A stretch of 9,163 nt of DNA from Rhodobacterales bacterium 34-62-10 (lineage in GTDB: Bacteria > Pseudomonadota > Alphaproteobacteria > Rhodobacterales > Rhodobacteraceae): the NCBI GenBank assembly GCA_002282555.1, contig NCJR01000061.1, positions 1-9,163 on the forward strand, written 5' to 3'. The number at the start of each line of letters is the position of its first letter. Positions within the stretch are counted from its first letter, which is position 1. Both the position numbers and the translations under genes were made by a program. Below are positions 7,103 to 9,163 of the stretch, piece by piece. Under the pieces are notes generated by a model that saw only the letters and a list, made by a program, of their open reading frames with translations, did no database searches and was not told where the DNA came from.

Positions 7103-7407
7103 GGAACAATCACGGGCGCGGGATGTTTTGTGGAGCAGCAGCAGGGGCAAGGTTGTCGCGCAACGCAGACGCAGGATCATTCCTCCAGATCAGCGGGGGT
7201 CTTGGGCTGATCCATGGGATCGGCGCGGTGACCCTTGCCGCTGGAACGCTTGGGCGTGATCCTGCGTGACGTTGAAGGACGGGTGCTGGTGAATTTGGAC
7301 GTGCTTTTGGTGCGGCCAAGGATCCTGTCGCGATGGCGCGGATTTTCACGGGTTCACGGCGCTTGAAAACAGGTCTGCCCCGAGAGGTTCATATTGGGAT
7401 TCGACCA
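7103..7407. other. 305-bp region between convergent genes, no convincing gene
   Basis: The stress-protein gene ends on the left and the antiporter gene on the right, so both transcripts should stop here, yet I find no hairpin with a T-run. Symmetries present are GATCAGC/GCTGATC (7188-7194 and 7206-7212, 11-base loop) and an 11-bp inverted pair ACGCAGGATCA/TGATCCTGCGT (7169-7179 and 7257-7267) enclosing it. Short open frames on both strands overlap one another and none has a good start. Confidence 0.5.
7188..7212. terminator. Weak stem-loop between convergent genes
   Basis: A perfect 7-bp inverted repeat GATCAGC/GCTGATC encloses an 11-base GT-rich loop. It is the best local hairpin between the two converging genes and could slow either polymerase, but it has no T-run on either side. 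Confidence 0.25.
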
Positions 7408-8703
7408 TTATCGAGAGTCAGTGGATGATGTCATATTTACGTTTTCAGCCTTATCGTGTGGCTTGGACACCAGCCGATCCACCAGAAAACTGGACGTGCC
7501 ATGCAGGAGGGCAGAGGCAAAGATCGTATAGGCGACCAAGGCCCACAGCTGATCTTCGTTCACGAGTTCCATGTGACCGGTCGCGTAGCCGACATAGTAG
7601 ATCGACCCGATCCCGCGCACGCCGAAGAAGCCCACAATCAAACGATCACCCGATGTCATCCCGCTGCCCAGCAGTGAGAGCCAGCCAATCAGCGGTCTGA
7701 TCACCAGAAGCAGGCCGAAACCGATCAGAGAGTGGCGCCAATCCAGAACAGGCCAGAGTGCCGGAAGAATACCGCCCAACAACAACAGCAAGATGGCGGT
7801 CAGAACATGTTCGACAGCCTCGCTGAAAGCGTGCAGGCGTTTATGGAAATGGTGCTTTTCCTGGACGCGGCGGCACATCAGCCCGGCGGTGAAAGCCCCG
7901 ATGAAGCCGTAGCCTTCGGCAAGCTCGACGACACCGTAACTGAGCAGAACCGCGCCGAGGGCCAGAACACCGGGGCCGCTTTTTTCGATGGCGGCGCGTC
8001 CCCATGCAGAAAAGAGGCTGCGGCCCAGAAGCCATCCGGTCAATGCACCAATGGCCGCACCGACGATGATCCGGTACAGCACGTCCCTGAGCAACCAGTC
8101 CGCCAGCCAGTCCGAGGGGTCGTTCCCCTGTGCGGCGATGATCAATCCAAGATAGACAAAAGGAAAGGCCAGGCCGTCGTTCAGGCCGGCTTCTGCGGTC
8201 AAGGTGAAACGGACCGGATGTTCGCGGCCTTCAAGCGGGGGGCCGACCTGAACGTCACCTGCCAGAACCGGGTCCGTGGGCGACAGGACAGCCCCCAACA
8301 TCACCGCCCCTGCCACCGTCATACCGGCCAGCCCCCACCCCAGCATTGCGATGGCGGCCACGGTCAATGGCATTGTGATGAGCAAGAGCCGGACCGTCGG
8401 CGCCCAGCGGCGCCAGTCGCTGATATTGTCGAGGCGCAAGCCGGTTGCAAACAGCACCACGATCACCACGATTTCGCTGATCACCTCCCATAGGACGGGG
8501 GATGTTGTGGGATCGGGCACCACCGGCATGCCGGGAATGACGTTGAAGATCACAAGGCCAAGGATCATCAAAGCCGCCGAAGACGATGCTGCCCCTTTGA
8601 AGATGATACGCGGAAGCAGATATGCCATGAAAACAGCCGCTCCCATGGACGCCATCAGGATGTGCATCTGTGAAAGGCCGAAAAAGGACGTACTGTCTGG
8701 CAT
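7408..8703 (-). CDS. Na+/H+ antiporter, CPA1/NhaP type
   Basis: This 431-residue inner-membrane protein has about a dozen hydrophobic segments. Diagnostic CPA1 residues are present: Ser-Pro-Thr-Asp-Pro-Val-Leu-Ala (141-148), whose Thr-Asp-Pro marks the unwound ion-site helix; Glu-Ala-Gly-Leu-Asn-Asp-Gly (171-177), containing the Asn-Asp pair (175-176) of electroneutral NhaP antiporters; Ile-Arg-Pro (335-337); and Gly-Val-Arg-Gly-Ile-Gly (361-366). The Asn-Asp pair predicts electroneutral exchange of Na+ (or K+) for H+, for sodium extrusion and pH control. It lacks the long C-terminal nucleotide-binding tail seen in some relatives; the final 20 residues are short and polar. The start chosen is the first ATG of the frame; no clear ribosome-binding sequence precedes it, and M13 is an alternative. 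It converges on the TRAP operon, from which it is transcribed separately. Confidence 0.93.
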   Translation of the reverse strand: MPDSTSFFGLSQMHILMASMGAAVFMAYLLPRIIFKGAASSSAALMILGLVIFNVIPGMPVVPDPTTSPVLWEVISEIVVIVVLFATGLRLDNISDWRRWAPTVRLLLITMPLTVAAIAMLGWGLAGMTVAGAVMLGAVLSPTDPVLAGDVQVGPPLEGREHPVRFTLTAEAGLNDGLAFPFVYLGLIIAAQGNDPSDWLADWLLRDVLYRIIVGAAIGALTGWLLGRSLFSAWGRAAIEKSGPGVLALGAVLLSYGVVELAEGYGFIGAFTAGLMCRRVQEKHHFHKRLHAFSEAVEHVLTAILLLLLGGILPALWPVLDWRHSLIGFGLLLVIRPLIGWLSLLGSGMTSGDRLIVGFFGVRGIGSIYYVGYATGHMELVNEDQLWALVAYTIFASALLHGTSSFLVDRLVSKPHDKAENVNMTSSTDSR

Positions 8704-8705
8704 GA

Positions 8706-8727
8706 CAACACAACGCCGGGCGTGTTG
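8706..8727 (-). promoter_or_regulatory. Hairpin directly upstream of the antiporter start codon
   Basis: On the coding (minus) strand CAACAC and GTGTTG form a 6-bp stem, extendable by one G-U pair, around a 10-base GC-rich loop. The stem ends two bases before the ATG and occupies the place where a ribosome-binding site would be expected. It could hinder translation initiation or be an operator; neither is shown. Confidence 0.35.
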
Positions 8728-8787
8728 AAACGATCCGCCGCGGGTCGTGTTTTTTATGTGTTGTGTCTATTTGGTGCGCGGTGTGGA

Positions 8788-8802
8788 CGACGTGGCACGT
8801 CG
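8788..8802. promoter_or_regulatory. Perfect 15-bp palindrome, candidate operator
   Basis: CGACGTG-G-CACGTCG is perfectly symmetrical around one central base. It lies 85 bases upstream of the antiporter start codon, a plausible position for a regulator of that gene. No regulator gene is in the window. Confidence 0.35.
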
Positions 8803-8970
8803 CCAGCCCCCCTTGGTCGGACAGGAACAGGCGTGAATTGGGCGGCCCGTTGCACCTGTTTTGCCATGCTTGCGGTCTGTCCTCTCTTTGGTGACTGAGC
8901 CGCCGCCGGTTACGGCCAAGGGCCGCGTGCTGGGCGAAAGACATGGACCGCGATGCCGGCTTTGCGGGGT

Positions 8971-8994
8971 GACAGTTGAGGGACGACAGTTGAG
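8971..8994. repeat. Two direct copies of GACAGTTGAG, 14-base period
   Basis: GACAGTTGAG occurs at 8971-8980 and again at 8985-8994, separated by four bases. The identity stops exactly at both edges. Such spacing can mark adjacent half-sites for a regulator, or be a small local duplication. Confidence 0.45.
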
Positions 8995-9006
8995 TGCGCC
9001 GCGCGC

Positions 9007-9026
9007 CATGACGGAAGAGGGTCATG
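9007..9026. repeat. CATGAC/GTCATG inverted repeat
   Basis: Six-base arms are separated by eight bases (GGAAGAGG). It begins 12 bases after the tandem direct repeat, so the two together form a compact repeat cluster. Confidence 0.4.
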
Positions 9027-9080
9027 ATTTCGGTCGGGCGACAATCAGGTGTTATCCGCCGTTTGCGATCCGGCCAAGGC

Positions 9081-9121
9081 GATGCGCCGCTGTCCCGATC
9101 GGTTCAGCGGCGCATCCTTTT
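9081..9121 (+). terminator. Strong intrinsic-type terminator hairpin
   Basis: GATGCGCCGCTG (9081-9092) pairs perfectly with CAGCGGCGCATC (9105-9116) around a 12-base loop that is itself partly symmetrical. On the plus strand the stem is followed by CTTTT, the proper order for termination of plus-strand transcription. On the minus strand no T-run follows the stem, but the hairpin would begin 22 bases after the stop of the possible minus-strand gene at the window end, so it may also serve that gene. Confidence 0.7.
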
Positions 9122-9138
9122 GTAAATCAGGCAGACCC

Positions 9139-9163
9139 TCAGGCAGCTGCCTTTCTGAGCAGC
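9139..9163 (-). CDS. Possible 3' end of a minus-strand gene
   Basis: Read on the minus strand, the window's last bases give Leu-Leu-Arg-Lys-Ala-Ala-Ala and a TGA stop, followed 22 bases later by a strong hairpin. The arrangement of stop codon then hairpin is what a gene end looks like. Only seven codons are visible, one of them the rare AGA, so this is a weak call and no function can be suggested. Confidence 0.25.

Larger units (their letters stand above)
8704..9138. other. 435-bp region upstream of the antiporter gene, no convincing gene
   Basis: Open frames here are short, rich in Cys, Arg or His, and lack ribosome-binding sites, so I do not call a gene. The region holds the antiporter promoter, which I cannot pin to a clear -35/-10 pair, and several repeats: a 15-bp palindrome (8788-8802), a tandem 10-bp direct repeat (8971-8994), a CATGAC/GTCATG inverted repeat (9007-9026) and a strong hairpin (9081-9121). 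Confidence 0.5.

Noticed and set aside
7169..7267. Eleven-base inverted pair ACGCAGGATCA/TGATCCTGCGT about 80 bases apart, considered as mobile-element ends
   Set aside because: No transposase frame and no flanking target duplication are visible, and the arms are too short to support a mobile element.
7235..7363. Plus-strand frame from TTG giving about 42 residues rich in Leu, Val and Arg
   Set aside because: It lacks an ATG and a ribosome-binding site, and it overlaps competing minus-strand frames; nothing singles it out as coding.
8722..8897. Plus-strand GTG-started frame of nearly 60 codons
   Set aside because: It overlaps the antiporter control region, is Cys- and Arg-rich, has no ribosome-binding site and resembles no family I know.
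9008..9163. Plus-strand frame open from an ATG to the window end
   Set aside because: It runs straight through the strong hairpin at 9081-9116, has no ribosome-binding site, and its product is rich in Arg, Pro and Cys as expected for a shadow frame.

Overview
The window is high-GC DNA with alphaproteobacterial gene style: GC-rich third codon positions, GTG starts used beside ATG, and protein sequences typical of Rhodobacteraceae (the Roseobacter/Rhodobacter group). That placement is inferred from composition and protein resemblance, not from a marker gene. I see no rRNA, tRNA, insertion sequence, CRISPR array or prophage.

Layout. Bases 1-820 hold the 3' end of a lipocalin-like (AttH/CrtC-type) gene that overlaps a small FMN-binding split-barrel protein. 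Bases 930-3269 encode Tex, the S1-domain nucleic-acid-binding housekeeping protein, starting at a GTG. Bases 3270-3607 are a 338-bp leader. Its second half is strikingly AT-rich and carries a near-perfect 22-bp palindrome and a TTGACA promoter. Bases 3608-7102 form a four-gene plus-strand operon: a TRAP transporter (periplasmic binding protein, small permease, large permease) followed by a UspA-type universal stress protein. The binding protein closely resembles the ectoine/5-hydroxyectoine receptors TeaA and UehA, and the gene order matches teaABCD and uehABC-usp. A 12-bp hairpin separates the receptor gene from the permease genes. Bases 7103-7407 lie between convergent genes and hold no convincing gene. 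Bases 7408-8703, on the minus strand, encode a CPA1/NhaP-type Na+/H+ antiporter. Bases 8704-9138 look non-coding but contain several inverted and direct repeats and, at 9081-9121, a strong hairpin followed by T residues. The last 25 bases may be the 3' end of a minus-strand gene.

How the genes work together. An importer for the compatible solute ectoine, a TeaD-like stress protein and a Na+/H+ antiporter side by side suggest a salt/osmotic-adaptation locus. This is inference from family membership and adjacency; the antiporter is on the opposite strand and is not part of the operon. No ectoine catabolic genes (eut/doe) and no EnuR-type regulator are visible, although in marine Rhodobacteraceae they often accompany uehABC. 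The importer here is therefore either separated from catabolism or used mainly for osmoprotection. I did not find an entirely new kind of system. The most interesting unexplained parts are the regulatory DNA upstream of the TRAP operon, the hairpin inside it, and the structured intergenic DNA around the antiporter start.
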